The notes below the pieces were generated by a model. It made no database searches. It was not told the DNA's origin and worked only from the letters and a program-made list of their open reading frames with translations. This document shows, in pieces, positions 28,604-40,449 of a stretch of DNA of 64,000 nt. The position numbers and the translations under genes are program-made. Position 1 is the first letter of the stretch. Every line of letters starts with the position of its first letter. Source of the stretch: Tricholomella constricta (lineage: Eukaryota > Basidiomycota > Agaricomycetes > Agaricales > Lyophyllaceae); contig JAACJP010000006.1 in NCBI GenBank assembly GCA_013368375.1, positions 434,001 to 498,000 on the forward strand. Direction: 5' to 3'.

Positions 28604-29308
28604 GTCCAGAGTTGACGAGAGACAGTCTGTAAGTTTATTGGACGAGATAATGAGCGGCAAACGTGTGCAGCGATGGGAGGATTTTCGAACCTGTTCCTCA
28701 AGTACCAGGATGCCGCAGACAACGGATGATGGCTAGATGGGTTCCTCTGGCGCGATCCTGAGCTGGTGTGATGCAAAGCCAAACTGAGTTGTCAGTGCGA
28801 ATCGGGAGATTTGATCACGTTCACGACGCACGGTATACTAGCAAGCTCGCTCGTTGTTGTCGACGACGAGCAGGGGATGCAGACGTTGGGCCAGCTGGCT
28901 GGTGGAGAAGAACAAGGGATGGCAACGGCGACCGAACCTGCTTTTTGCACCAAGCCTGTCACGTGATTATATCTATCCGCCCGCATCGTCTACAAAGTTT
29001 GGCGGCCCTGCGGTCGAGACAGTGATCCTGCCGAGAATCCTCAGCTTTTCCTGCATACTCTGACCGAAACACGGCCTCACCATGGCCGAAAACATCACAA
29101 ATCTTCCACGCCTCCCTGCCCCTACCGTGATCAGAGAATGCCGATAAAGGGGCCGACTCGGATGTGATCCACTAGTACTTACCATCACTGGAGTCCATCA
29201 ACTAGTTGAGGAGTTGGGTGCTCAACGTTCAACGTCGACGTTGGGCCACTAAATATGACGTCGTCGATCGCTGTCCAGGATTAGGGGCATTTGCGTCTCA
29301 GTTTTAAA
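28604..29308. other. Intergenic region upstream of the PAK gene
   Basis: About 700 bp, presumably with the PAK promoter. It contains one copy of the TTCAACGTTCAA-type motif at 29,221-29,234, followed by GTCGACGTT. Nothing else was recognised. Confidence 0.45.
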
Positions 29309-29629
29309 ATGTGGAACCTCTCTGAATCTCTCTCTGCTCTCGCCACCACCATGTCTTCTTCGACTTATAACGATCCATCTCTGCACCCGTCCACTCCCAC
29401 CAACCCCCGCGGCACCGTTAGAGGAGACCTCACGCACCCCTGGTGCGCAGCCGCGCGTGAAACCTGCGTGCACGCCCAGCCTGCACCAGCACGGACATTG
29501 CATCGGAAGAGAAGCTCCAATGACCTCCGATACGTCTTCTACCACGGGTCAGAGAACCACCAGACCCTCCACGCGGTCATCCAGCACATGCAGGACGGTA
29601 AAACCGTCCAGACCATCGCTATGCACTGA
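29309..29629 (+). CDS. Weakly supported open frame, about 106 residues
   Basis: An open frame from ATG 29309 (MWNLSESLSALATTM). An internal ATG at 29351 has a good CCACCACC context and gives MSSSTYNDPSLHPST. The product would be Pro/Thr-rich at first, then has RKRSSNDLRYVFYHGSENHQ. It has no known domain. A second frame over the same DNA is also open, so this may not be a gene. Confidence 0.22.
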   Translation: MWNLSESLSALATTMSSSTYNDPSLHPSTPTNPRGTVRGDLTHPWCAAARETCVHAQPAPARTLHRKRSSNDLRYVFYHGSENHQTLHAVIQHMQDGKTVQTIAMH

Positions 29630-29979
29630 AATCGATAATTCAAAAACGTAGTGCGCCTCAGGTGACCGCGCTTGGTAAGCACGTCTTGAGGAGCCCCACT
29701 GTTCACAAGTTGAATGTTGCTGTGAAGACCTGAATACCATCCATCCCCTCCACTTTATGATCATGACTTTATTTTCCCTATACCTACAGCAGACAGGTCC
29801 TAGTCCGATCTTCGGCTCCGCTAGTTGCGTGCCAGTGTGCCCTTCATGCTTCATCGTTTTCACCTGGGACATATTCGAGTTCTTTCCGGACGGACCACCC
29901 CTAACGTTGTCGTATCCCCACTTACTCACATATATAATACACCATGCTATCTACCCGATGCTCGCCAATGTTAAATATC
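29630..29979. other. Intergenic region, nothing recognised
   Basis: About 350 bp, largely the 3' flank of the GH43 gene. It has a short AT-rich stretch near 29,930-29,945. Confidence 0.45.
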
Positions 29980-31485
29980 TTACACTGGTTCAGGAATGTT
30001 GTCGGAAAGGGGACGGGGCGAGCCAAGGTTCGGCGTGCCATCCGAGTTCCAGTTCACCCTATCCAGGTTTGAGAATTCTAAGATCCAGAAACCGAATAAG
30101 GAGACACGTACTGTTGAACCATAGTGCGGCGCTTTCCGTCGCACGTTCCAGGAGTCACTGAGTTGGCGTGATAAACCTGTCCGGTTCTGAGATGGAACAA
30201 CAAGACTCGATCTAAAAGCAAATCCACATACGTTCCAGATCTGGCTTCCAGACGGGCTGAGGAAAAATCCGTTATGGCCAGGCTGGTAGCTCCTGGAGCG
30301 AGCAGCCACGCGTCAGTAGCTGAACCGAGCACAGGTTCATGTTCCGTCACTAACCCGTTTGCGGAGACGAAGATCGGGTTCGCGTACTTGGTCCACGAGC
30401 CCGGGTTGAGAGGATCGGAGCCGGTCAGCTCTAGGCGTCCAAGGGTATAGCCCGTGCCGGCGCAGTTCGAAGCGGAGAAGACGATCCAGGTGCGGCCTCC
30501 GTGGTAGATCGCTGCGGGACCTTCGTTGACGTTGGCGCCGACCTTCTCCCAGGAGTATGTGGGCGTGGAGATCTTGACGGTGTTGCCGATTGTTGTAGCG
30601 CTATTCATCTTACTATACACATAGAAAGGCCAACGGGTCAGTTGCGCTTCGCGGGGCGCCGAGATGATCGTACGAGATGTAGAGACATTGGTCTATTCCC
30701 ACCTGCGTCAGGGCATGATGTGTATTGAAGGAGAAAGAAACTTACTCGGGCCGTCCCAGCTAGAGTAGACGAGGTAGCGCGTCGAGCCGATCACTAAAAC
30801 CGTGGAGTCGATTGCCCACACGTCGCGGTTCGGGATGGCGATGCGACCAGCGTAGCTCCAGCTGGAGTCCCAGATGCTGCCAGAGGAGCCCTTCAGCACG
30901 TGCGTGCGCTGGTTGTCGAATGTGCCGCTGCTGCCGGCTGAATAGTATCTGGGGCGAGGAGTCAGGCTGCATGCGCGTTACACAGGCTCAGCAAAGGCTG
31001 ACATATACCAAGAGCCTTCGGCGGCTTGCCAGTGGATTTCAGGCGCCCCTAAGGTCAATGTGGGTCAAAAAATGCCGGGGTCTCGGGAAGGGAGGAGAGA
31101 CCCACAGAGGTTGCAGCATCGGGACGATGTGCTATCCGTCCACACGGTCTTTGGGGACGCGGTTTTCAGACCCGCGATGGTTGTGGCACGCGTAATTTTT
31201 ATGTTTGACCACGTTGTAGACGTCAGATCTTCGCAAGACAAGCAGGGAAGTAATAACGTCAAACAAATGCGTGACCGCAACCATCGATAAGGAAAGCGCA
31301 CAATAGTACCCGTCGTGGTAAACCTTGATGTCAATGGTTGGTGCAACGGTAAAAAACACGACAAAGTGGGCGTGACATACCATGAAGGGGTCAGAACCAT
31401 CCGTCGACTTGATGGGGTTTTGGAACCCGAAGGCTAGAAGGGACTGTGCAGCGAGGGCAAAGAGCAACAATAAAGCTTTCAGCAT
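29980..31485 (-). CDS. Secreted glycoside hydrolase family 43 enzyme
   Basis: Five-bladed beta-propeller hydrolase; GH43 members mainly act on arabinan and arabinoxylan as arabinanases, arabinofuranosidases or xylosidases. The ATG at 31485 starts a clear signal peptide, MLKALLLLFALAAQSLLAFG. The general base Asp is in DGSDPFMV. Splicing gives YHDGYYYLTSTTWSNIKITR and then CCNLWAPEIHW. The pKa-tuning Asp is in RDVWAIDSTVLV and the catalytic acid Glu in NVNEGPAAIYHG, the normal GH43 triad. An intron from about 30,354 with a CTGAC branch site leads to PGHNGFFLSPSG, another leads to VYHANSVTPGTCDGKRR, and the last leads to VNWNSDGTPNLGSP and the stop. About seven introns. The exact substrate cannot be read from sequence. 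A lignocellulose or litter lifestyle would fit. Confidence 0.88.
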
Positions 31486-31532
31486 AGCGTCGGACTTTGA
31501 GAAGTACCTGAGCGCCCAACGTCTAAAGGGGC

Positions 31533-31538
31533 TTTATA
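31533..31538 (-). promoter_or_regulatory. TATA box of the GH43 gene
   Basis: TATAAA on the minus strand, 48 bp upstream of the GH43 ATG at 31485, in a plausible core-promoter position. Confidence 0.5.
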
Positions 31539-32235
31539 AGGGTAGCTGGGGCGCGGACCGCCCGGAGAATAGAGAATGTTTTCAAGTCGCAGTGACATGG
31601 AAAAGAAACCTGGTGGACGCGTTGGACAAGGCCGCGTGCAGTGAAGGCGGAAGAATTTCATGGACGGGAGGTCATAAGTTGGTAGATTGGATGAAACAGG
31701 TGTTCAAACTGGGGCTCTTGTTGCAACAGGCTCATCGTCGGATCATTGTCGATTTCCGTGGAAGGTCTTCATACATACGTGGTTGTGGCGGACCGCGGGC
31801 CGCCTTATGAGGGCAGTGGCAGGCGCTCCCGGAAAGAGGAGCTCCTTCCAAAGGCTATAGATGGCGCGAGGATCGGGTCATCGAACCACCGCATATGATC
31901 TGCTTTCAGCGATAGGACGAGAGGCCGCCAGAAATCGACCTTGAATAGGGATCAATTCTAAAGAAGAGTAAATCACGACTAAACCCCGGTGTTACTGTAC
32001 CTCTTTTCAAGTTCTATGGAGTCTTAATCACATACCTTTGTACATGGAATCACAAACCAGAAGACAAACATGGATGAGTGTAGTGATTTCAGCTATCCAA
32101 ACAAAAATACAAATCCCCGAAAACGGAGCGTACGAAAAGAAAGGGAGCGAGAACGACGGGTGCGCGACCGTAGCAGGTTCGTAACTGGGTTCGGCTGGGA
32201 ACGTCGATAGAAAAGTGGGGTATATGTTTGGATCA
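31539..32235. other. Intergenic region between GH43 and Vps62-family genes
   Basis: About 700 bp comprising the upstream region of GH43 and the 3' flank of the Vps62-family gene. Overlapping open frames near 32,030-32,230 extend from the neighbouring exon and are not supported. Confidence 0.45.
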
Positions 32236-33947
32236 TCACCATCTCCAGGTATCGAGATCGGAAACAACGATTGCGGTCGCGGTCTGAATGCCAAGAACGG
32301 AAGTATCGGCAGAGTAGGCACGGAGAGCACGAGAAGAACCCCATGCACACTCTGTGAGAGTATCGTCTGCGCAAGCGCCGACGACGTACGAAGTGACAGT
32401 TGAATTATCCTCACAGGCGCCGGGGTTGACCTGCGTTGATGATGGTCAAGAGATTGCAAAAGGTAACATCAAGAATCTTGAAACATACCGTGAACTTCTG
32501 GCCCTTGGTAAATTGGGTTACGGCAGATTTTGTCGAGGTAGCAGGTTCAGCATCCTCTTCGGTAGGCTGAATAGTGGAGGTGCATGTTTGCTTGACGGCA
32601 AGTTGAGTGTAGCCAGATCCGGCAGCGAAGGTATAGACCACAGAGTCAACGTAGAATGTGAAGGAGGAGGTGGCTTCCGTGGAGGCAGTTCCAAGAGTTT
32701 GCTGATTTCACAACCAGTCAGAAGAGCTGGTCATCGATTCAGCGATAACTTACTGAAAGTGGCCCTGCCATGTTTTCCTTTGACGGGCTGCTAGCAAGCT
32801 TGGCAGCTCCAAGGACGTCGCTGCGAAGTGGACCACCGGGGCCAGACACCACCTGACATTCGTTGTAGAAGATATACCACCAGCAGTTCGTCGCACCGAT
32901 GTTACCCCAGGCTCCTTTGTAGTTAAGCCAATCAAAGTTTCCGCTGTAACTCTCTGGGTATGCAAGATTGATGAGACTGTCTTTGGTGTCCCACGCCACA
33001 CCTCCATCAGAAGTAACGTCCTGCAGCTGGAAGACGACCGCATTGACATAAGTGAAGGTACCAGCGGTCGCCCAGAAGCCATGAGACCCTCTGGCGACGT
33101 ATCCAACAGGCCTTTGGTCATTATCAAATTTCTTGATTTGGGACCAGGGGAGAGTGCTGCACTGGCGATTAGAGCAGATGCTGTATGAACCAATGTATCT
33201 GGACGCACCCGCTTCCGGTATCTCCATGGGCATGGTAGTCAACTTGAGTGGCAACGCCGTTGACGGTCCGGACCGTCATGCGCTCCCAGTCACCGACATC
33301 TGAACATTGGCAGTCTGAGCGAATATTTTAGATATAACGAAGGATGGACATACGGTCTCCAACTTGTCCGACGAGAGGAACGCTCTTGCCTTCGTTGAAA
33401 GGGGTAAAGAGCCAGTAGAAGAGATCCACAACGCCGTTATCCTGAGAAATATATTAGCAGATTTGCGGCATCATCAATGCAATTCTCCGACTTTTGGTGC
33501 AATGAAAGTGTACACGGAGGTGGCAGTGGTGGAAGGGTTCTGGCCACGGAGGAAGCCGACCTTTCCAGCATTGATGTCGGTGGTCAGGTAAAGTCCCGAG
33601 CCCTGATTGGCGGCATCGTCGACATTCGAGGTGGTAACAGCTCCGTTGATGACCTTGCCACCGCCGTCAGTTTGCTGTCAATTGTGGTTAGTGATGGTGC
33701 TGGAGAGTAGTACTCGGGACAGACCTTGACGCCGGCCAAAAAGTACTCTACCGTCGATGGCCAGTAGATCTCGGAGGTGTGGAATCGCCATTGCGGTGCG
33801 TATTTTCTCGCGAGCGCAATGTTGTCAGGCGTCGGAGCTGCAAGAGCCGCTAGAGAGCCGAGCGCAAGAACAGCGAGACTCGAGAGGCGAGACTGTCATA
33901 CAACGCGATGAATTGGAAGTATGATGACGGCTTGCAAGGCTTACCAT
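32236..33947 (-). CDS. Secreted Vps62/DUF946-family protein
   Basis: Member of the family named after yeast Vps62, a poorly understood vacuolar-sorting-related protein. The first coding exon is only the ATG (33945-33947), immediately followed by GTAAGC. The next exon continues SRLSSLAVLALGSLAALA, a signal peptide, then PTPDNIALARKYAPQWRFHT and IYWPSTVEYFLAGV. The family core includes DNGVVDLFYWLFTPFNEGK, VGDWERMTVRTVNG, VDYHAHGD and VGYVARGSHGFWATAGTF, followed by AWGNIGATNCWWYIFYNEC and SGPGGPLRSDVLGAAKL. A Thr/Ser-rich C-terminus spliced at about 32,495-32,436 ends at CAWGSSRALRAYSAD...WRW and a stop at 32236. The signal peptide suggests secretion or the vacuole; the function is unknown. 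About eight introns. Confidence 0.82.
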
Positions 33948-34009
33948 TTCCCAAGGAGAGTCTGGGGAAGAGGAGCGACCCTTGGCTCCAGATATCCCTC
34001 GGTAGGCCG

Positions 34010-34018
34010 TTTTATATA
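34010..34018 (-). promoter_or_regulatory. TATA box of the Vps62-family gene
   Basis: TATATAAAA on the minus strand, about 63 bp upstream of the ATG at 33947, an ideal core-promoter match and distance. Confidence 0.6.
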
Positions 34019-36293
34019 GAAGTCCATCTTGCCCGATGACAACCTGTTGTTAGCCTCAAGAATTTGGGAAGGTGATCTCCGCGCTACCTCTGTGCTGACC
34101 TGTGGTCACTGGTCGCGCGTGGACATGATGCACTGATGGTCTGCGAAAGAGACGCGTGAACAGTCTAAGAATGTGATTGTCGAGGCATCAAATGACACTG
34201 TATACGAGCTTCACGTGTGCCCAGGCAGCATATGATCCTCAACTCAGATCTGACGGGGAAGTGTAGATGTTCTGTTGCTTCTGTCAAGCAGCGCGAGAGC
34301 AGCGTAACCTTAGTCTGACAGAGAAGGGCAGAAGTTGCAACGTTGAACGTTGAACATTGTAACGCTGGTCTTGTGAGGAACCAATGTTAGTTGATCGAAC
34401 CAAGCCGAAAGGGCTTCGGCCCGGGCCCGGACCTCGGTCAACTCCGAACAGGATCCTTTACATCGCTCTGACCTAGTATCCCTCTCCTGTGTGACTGACA
34501 TAAAATCAATCTCCCTTGCCAAGGTGACGAACTCGACCCCGGCTTCATATGTGATCCTAGAGAGTCGCCGTCTCCGCGACCGGTCCCAAAGGTGGGATGC
34601 GGAACAGATGGCGGCTGGTCTATAATGCTTTTTGAATTTCATGGTATTGTTTTATGTGATACTGGCAATACCGTAACTCGCCTGACAACACATTTAAGGA
34701 TACGGCAATCTAGTAGGAGGGAAAGACAACGATCAGTGAAACTGACTCTCTGCGAGTTGCTTCCCAGACGACCATGTCATGATCGAGGCATCCGTAAAGC
34801 CTCAATGTATCGGTTGAGCGCAAATTTGTTCTTAGCGGCTCGGATGACTCTGCAAGAAGAACCCCTCTTACTTAACCTTAGCAGTGATGAATGATAAACT
34901 GGTTGTTGTTAACGGGGAGCTGAGTAGAGATGTTCTTAAGACAGCCGGAAATTACTACAGGCAAGTGGAACTCCTTGTTGATATAGCGCGGCCGCATTTC
35001 ATGTCCGGGACACGAACAGCGTGACCACGAGCATGAAGGAGAAAATCCTGGTCCACAATGGTAGTGGTGTAATTTAAAGGCGGCGAGTGTCACGGTAACC
35101 TTGTTGTTTGCGATGTTGTCGCATACAGGCCATCGTAGAAGGCATCCAGCCAGTTGCTCGGACGGTCACGGTCCTGCCTAAATAATTGAGCTTTCCAATT
35201 GTGAACGACTTCGTAGTACGTTGGTGTTTTTGCGCACCGTTCTCATCCGCCGAGGGTAGATGAGGCAGACATGACTCGTTATTGCTAGGGAGCATGAAAA
35301 CGGGGATGGACAGATTGCGTTCCGTGCTCAGTGGACGTTAAAAACATATATCAGTTGATGAGCCCACCGAAACCATCAGGATGAACGTACGTCGTCCAAA
35401 CAGATAGGACACCGGTGGTCACTATCAGCCTCGTTGGCAATTGGAAGCGGCTTGTTTATCCCTCTGATCTGAGTTGATTCGCCGGCGAGAGTCCGCTGTC
35501 AGGTAACCTTTTTCCAGAACTGTCGATGACAAAACTGAACGAGGTTAATAATTACAGACATCATAAAGGCAAGCTGCCTTCGGACGTGACGCATCGCAGG
35601 TCTTTCGGTCCTATCAACAGCGTCAACAATACTGTGGTTTGTAGGACTGGAGAAAAACTCATGGAGATTGGTAGGTTTACTTCAATGGACAGCTCAGTGA
35701 GCTTGGCGACGACCGTGATGAGTGAACTTCTTGTAGTGTTGCCGGGATCTCGTACGACGCAGGCCAGGCAAACACAGTTTCTTCTCGGAAATATTCTTCA
35801 ATGGTAACGGGAGCGATGCTCCATTTGAGGCCTCCCGCAGAGCGTTTTGAGAGTGACTACGGGCGCACCAGGCGATGGATTCCTGTGCGAGTGGCCGTAC
35901 GCGTGGCGTCAATGTGGCGCATAAGTTGCGAAACGCAACTCGGCCCACGTACCTCTCGAGGAAAAAGGTTGGAGGTATAGAACACATATTGAACGAGGTA
36001 CGAGAGATATGTGCACAGCGCGTGTCAATGAGATGGTTGGCCCGTTGGCGGTAGACGTCGGATGAGCTCAAGATTCCAAGGCTGTGGCACTATGTAAGTA
36101 TATCTTAATTATCGGGTTTTCTCTGTGCGGCCCGGTTGAGAAGGATTCAAGTAGTTATCGCTCCCGGAGCAGACGGCTAAGAAGGAACGAGGGCGCGCGG
36201 ACATACATACATATTTACACTGATCTAGCACCCTGGGGCATAGTTCGGCGATCGTATCCCGAAAGTACTGATAGTATACACAACCGAGCTCGT
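34019..36293. other. 2.3-kb region with no recognised gene
   Basis: The longest stretch without a recognisable gene. Several open frames of 70-125 codons exist on both strands, none with a known motif. One TTCAACGTTCAA-type motif cluster lies at 34,335-34,364. No terminal inverted repeats, reverse transcriptase or transposase motifs were seen. It may contain a lineage-specific intron-rich gene or simply be intergenic. Confidence 0.45.
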
Positions 36294-38272
36294 CTAAAAA
36301 CTCGGAAAGCCAAAGTCCAAATCCAAATCCAAGTCCTGCTCGTAGTTGTATCCACCAAAAATATAACCACCCATGTCGTCATACCCATACACCGACTCGT
36401 CATCCGAAAATCCTTGTTCAACCTCATCCCAATCCACCTCGGCAACGATCTCCCTTAAGCGGTCCACGTTCTCCTCATACAAATGGCTGCATTCGCGCAA
36501 GTGCAATTCCTGAATGTCTGCCTTCCGTTCAGATCTTTCCATCAGGCAATTCTGGAGATCGTCGAAAGGGTTGGATACTGGCGCGTGCTCTTCGAAGCTC
36601 GCGTCTTCAATTGTGAGTGATTTAAGATGTGGGAAGTTAACGGCGGGGACGGCCGATCTCCTTCGGCGTAAGCCAGGACGCTTGACACCGAGCATCCCTC
36701 CAGGCGAGACCTGAGCCTCCAAAAATACCTCCTCGCGAAGTGCGGCAATAAAAGTGCGCGCCGACTCGCCCGCAATGTGCACGCTGTGGAGTTTCGGCAA
36801 GAACCCAAATGTATTCGTCCAGGTCCTTTTGGTAATGCCTGTCACGTGCGAGAGTCGCAGCGAACGCAGATGGGCGATGGGAATGGCTTTGCAAATGGTT
36901 GTCGCGATTACATCGACCTTAGTCTGGGGGGAGTAATGCCAGGAAAGGTGAAGCTGGATGTCAGGCGTGTTGGTGCGAACGTGTGCTTCGCTGGGAGGAA
37001 GAGGGTTGGTCCAGCCGTGGACCACGAGGCTGACAGGGGCTTCGTGCTGGACGTGCAGAACACGAATGGTTTTCCTTTCTGGCATGCCAACATTATCTTC
37101 TGCGTGGTAAGAGGCGCCTCTGGGGTTCGAGATGATCTTCATTATGCCTGAGAAGTCGTTTGCAGTGGCTTCTGTGCCGCTGCAGCTAAGATAAATGCGT
37201 GTGCTGGCAGGTATAGAGATTCTGCGGACGAGGTTGACACATTCAGGAACGGTAGACGCGATTGCGAGGTAGGTGAGTTGTGCGAGATCGATAAGACGGT
37301 CAGGCAGTGAATCAGAGGTTCCCGCTCCTGGTGAAAGAGGTAATGCGTCCTGAAAGTCGAGAACCTCGAGAGCTGGCATTCTCTCCAGAGCGGCCATCAA
37401 TTGCTGCGTGGTGGGCCTGGCGGTGACAGTGACGTCGTGAATTTTCAGATGAGTAAGGCCTTTGAGGAGGGAAGAGTCCCAGCTGATGTTACATTTCTGT
37501 AGGTCGAGTCTTCTCAAGTACGGCGTTTCACCGCTGAGGACAGTCGCGGGTATCGTGAAGCCCTCATCCGTACCAAAGCGGGTGGTTCGAGGGACGGAGA
37601 GCGAAAGAGAACGAATCGCGGGCGCCTCGAATGATTCCAGGTCTGTCGAAAGAAGGCGCTTGATGGTAGCGCTGGCAGCACGAAGCTGAAGCTCATGTAT
37701 ACGAGGGCCGTGTAGTAACGCCAGTCGGACTGCTTCGAAGATCCTGGGAGTGATGCATGTAAGGTCGGCTTTCACGACGAGGCTGGCCATCTTGGATCGC
37801 TTTAGCATCTCTTCGGACCACTTGGGACGGGTAAACACAAGGCTTCCCCACAGGCTCGGACAATCAAGCGCGACTGCCCTCCAGTGACGCGAGACATGGC
37901 TAACTCTGATCCATTCAAGGGGATTGAGGCTTTCCGCTGACTCCGCAGCTCGAAACGAGAATATTTTGGAGAGCATCTCGGGAGGAAGGCGGGCGATGGG
38001 AGCCAGAACATTTCGTCGAGACTTCAAGACCCTGATCGAGTCTTCAAGCCTCTGCATCTCCTGGTCGATGAGGCGTCGAGTTTTGTCTGCGGCTGGATCA
38101 TGGGACGTAAAAGTATCTGTGCAAGGTCGTGAATCGTGAGAGGTTGTTGAGGTCGTTACTACGTAGGTAAGGTTAGACAAGAAGAGATCCAGCCAAAGAG
38201 GCGCTCACCTGCCATAGAAAAAATTGGAGAGGAACAGGATGAAGAACTTAGACCAGCTAAAGTTCCTGACAT
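36294..38272 (-). CDS. F-box protein with leucine-rich C-terminal region
   Basis: Predicted substrate adaptor of an SCF ubiquitin ligase. A short first exon (ATG at 38272, or in-frame ATG at 38215 giving MA) ends at GGCAG/GTGAGC. A roughly 50-bp intron with a CTAAC branch site ends at about 38,164 and leads into VTTSTTSHDSRPC. The apparent open frame through the intron starts only with TTG, so splicing is preferred. A helix (LIDQEMQRLEDSIRVLKSRR) precedes the F-box IARLPPEMLSKIFSF...IRVSHVSRHWRAVALDCPSLW. Leucine-rich stretches such as LRRLDLQKCNISW and LTHLKIHDVTV follow, and the tail is acidic (QDLDLDLDFGF). Agaricomycetes carry very large, fast-evolving families of this kind. The target is unknown. 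Confidence 0.85.
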
Positions 38273-38292
38273 GTTATGAAAGAGAAAGCTGA

Positions 38293-38300
38293 TATTTATA
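38293..38300 (-). promoter_or_regulatory. TATA box of the F-box gene
   Basis: TATAAATA on the minus strand, 21 bp upstream of ATG 38272 and 78 bp upstream of ATG 38215. The spacing slightly favours the second ATG as the used start. Confidence 0.45.
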
Positions 38301-38462
38301 CAAAAGTTGGTGGTTGTTGAGGTACAGTGATCGGATGGTGATCATTTCGCCTCGTCACAAAGTGCGGTGCGCCGGTGATTCAGACACCGCCTTCATCCAC
38401 GGTCACGACAGCCGTTTCAAGGTTCAACGTTCAACCTCCAAACAGCTTCTTCAGCGCCGGCC

Positions 38463-39574
38463 ATGGATTCCTCAGAACTGTATCATATCAAGCAGCAATT
38501 TGTTCTAGGTATTCCGAAGACCTATTTCAGGCGTAATCGCCAATTGACAAAAAATCGTCAGGCGCATACAAAACACTCGTTAATCTGACCCTCCCCGACC
38601 CTAATGCTCCGACCTACACACCAACCTTGCTGTATCAAGCACGCGCTCACATCGCTTTGGATAATCCCAAATCAGCGCTGGAGCTGCTCCCCACAGACTC
38701 GGAGAATGTCGCTGTTAAGGCAGCAGCCTCGCTTGCGAAGTACGTGTCAGCATCACAGGGTGCAGACAAGGACGCCATCGACGCATCTCTCGAGGAGCTA
38801 CGTGATTTGGCCGTCGAAATAGAGGGTGATGATTCTGAGGGAAACGAGGAGGAGAAAGCTCTTGTACGTGTCCTGGCGGGAACTGCGTTTGCGCGAGCAG
38901 GGGAAATCGAGGAGGCTTTAGAAACCCTCGGCGTTGATACAGAAGATCTGGAAGCGTGAGTGACTCGTTTGGCCTGTCAGTTCCACTCGTTCACTAATCC
39001 AGGTTATCTACCAGCGTTTTCGTCATAGTACACATATACCTTTCCATCAACAGACCTGATCTGGCTAAGAAACAATTCGAACGTTCAAAGCGGTGGGCAG
39101 AAGACGACCTTCTTCTCCAACTCATTGAATCAACTATCGGTCTTGTCACTGGCAAAGACGGCTACTCCAACACCAGCTCTTTCTACACTGAGCAGCTCGG
39201 CAATCCCTCCTTGACCTCGCCGCATATTCTCACGGCTCGGGGAGTGACACGCATCCTGAAAAACGAGATCCAGGAGGCCAAGTCCGACCTTGACGAATCC
39301 CTGGCGCAGCAGAAGGGCGATACAGAAACTACGGCAGCTTTGGTCGTCGCCGCGGGCCTAGGTGCTTTGAAGAAGACAGAGGCGGAAGAGCTATGGACGT
39401 AAGTCCATATCTTCGCTACCTTCTCGACTCTATTGACTTCTTTTATCGCGTTTCCACAGTCGATTTGTGTCGGAGCATCCTGAGCACCCACTGGTCGTTG
39501 ATGTGTCCAACAAGGAATCCCACTTTGACGAATGTGCGTCCAAGTTTGAGGTTCCGCCATTGGCTTCGGCCTAA
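38463..39574 (+). CDS. SEC28: Coatomer subunit epsilon (epsilon-COP)
   Basis: TPR-like helical subunit of the COPI coat that partners alpha-COP in Golgi-to-ER retrograde traffic. The ATG at 38463 gives MDSSELYHIKQQFVL. A first intron (about 38,509-38,563) joins to GAYKTLVNLTLPDPNAPT. Helical repeats follow: LLYQARAHIALDNPKSALEL, then EEKALVRVLAGTAFARAGE. The next two exons give VFVIVHIYLSINRPDLAKKQ, LTSPHILTARGVTRILKNE and TAALVVAAGLGALKKTEAEE. The last exon ends in HFDECASKFEVPPLASA, with TAA at 39572-39574. About 290 residues from four or five exons, a normal size. Confidence 0.92.
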
Positions 39575-40402
39575 TCCTCATTCCTGCCCGCACCTATTCG
39601 ACGACAATGGCAGAACTATGTGTATACCATCAGGCCCTTGGCATCCAAAAGTAGACGGCAGTCACCCTTGTAACCTATGAAGGCATCGAATGAGCCGCTT
39701 TCCCACTCAAACGCACTTCAAACCAGTTCTACTTCGACGCAGGCTGGTTATCTATAGACGTACCCTGAACGACGGCCTTTCTGCCGCTCATTAATCATTG
39801 CCCACGACGCTGATCCACCTGATATAGGTCGCCCATACTTAGATACTGCTGAGTTGATACTGTGCACCGCAATGGTTATCGGAGGCTCCTCTGTCTCTGG
39901 GTGGTCTTTGGTTCCCCCTGTTCCAGCCGTCTTGAGTAACTTTTTCGGGATGACCGCGAGCGCCATCGTCGTAATTGCTCAGTTCGCTGCCAGGCACGGC
40001 AAACACGCATCGATTGGGTGTCTGGGGTCCCAGTTAATTTCGAATCTGCCAATCAAACTGTATTGCTTCCGAACCAATGCCGACGCCGGACTCCCTCGAT
40101 ATTAATAAGAGTGAGAGTTCAACGTTCAAGCAAGGTGCTCAACTTATTCATGATAAGTACTGCTGTACACTGAACATATCTGCACAAGACCTACTGCAGA
40201 TATGTTTCGACATCATGAACTCCAACCATTCATCAATAGTTCCATGACATTTTTACGGAAGGGCCGAAGACGTTTCTGCATCTCTGATCGCCAACCTGCC
40301 TTCCTCGGTTCGCGTTACCTGACTGAATGACTAAATTAGAGTAAATGGTCTTGACATGGGATCGCTTGGTTAACATATGTTCGGTTCATTACAGAAGGCG
40401 TT
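39575..40402. other. Intergenic region upstream of the Ppo gene
   Basis: About 830 bp. It includes one TTCAACGTTCAA motif at 40,118-40,129. A plus-strand open frame at 39,854-40,105 has a hydrophobic start but no family match. The rest is presumed promoter of the dioxygenase gene. Confidence 0.45.
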
Positions 40403-40410
40403 ATAAAAGC
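40403..40410 (+). promoter_or_regulatory. TATA box of the Ppo gene
   Basis: TATAAAAG, 47 bp upstream of the ATG at 40450. Confidence 0.6.
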
Positions 40411-40449
40411 CTCGCGCGCCTCCCCGGATTCAACTAAATTGGTCTCGCC

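Noticed and set aside
30300..30370. Apparent frameshift in the GH43 gene near GSATDAW
   Set aside because: A 69-bp intron from GTGACG to GCTACCAG with a CTGAC branch site restores SANGL-PGHNGFF, so the gene is not broken.
36294..38180. Unspliced start of the F-box gene at 38,180
   Set aside because: The codon there is TTG, and the frame runs through a well-formed 50-bp intron. A spliced ATG start upstream fits better.
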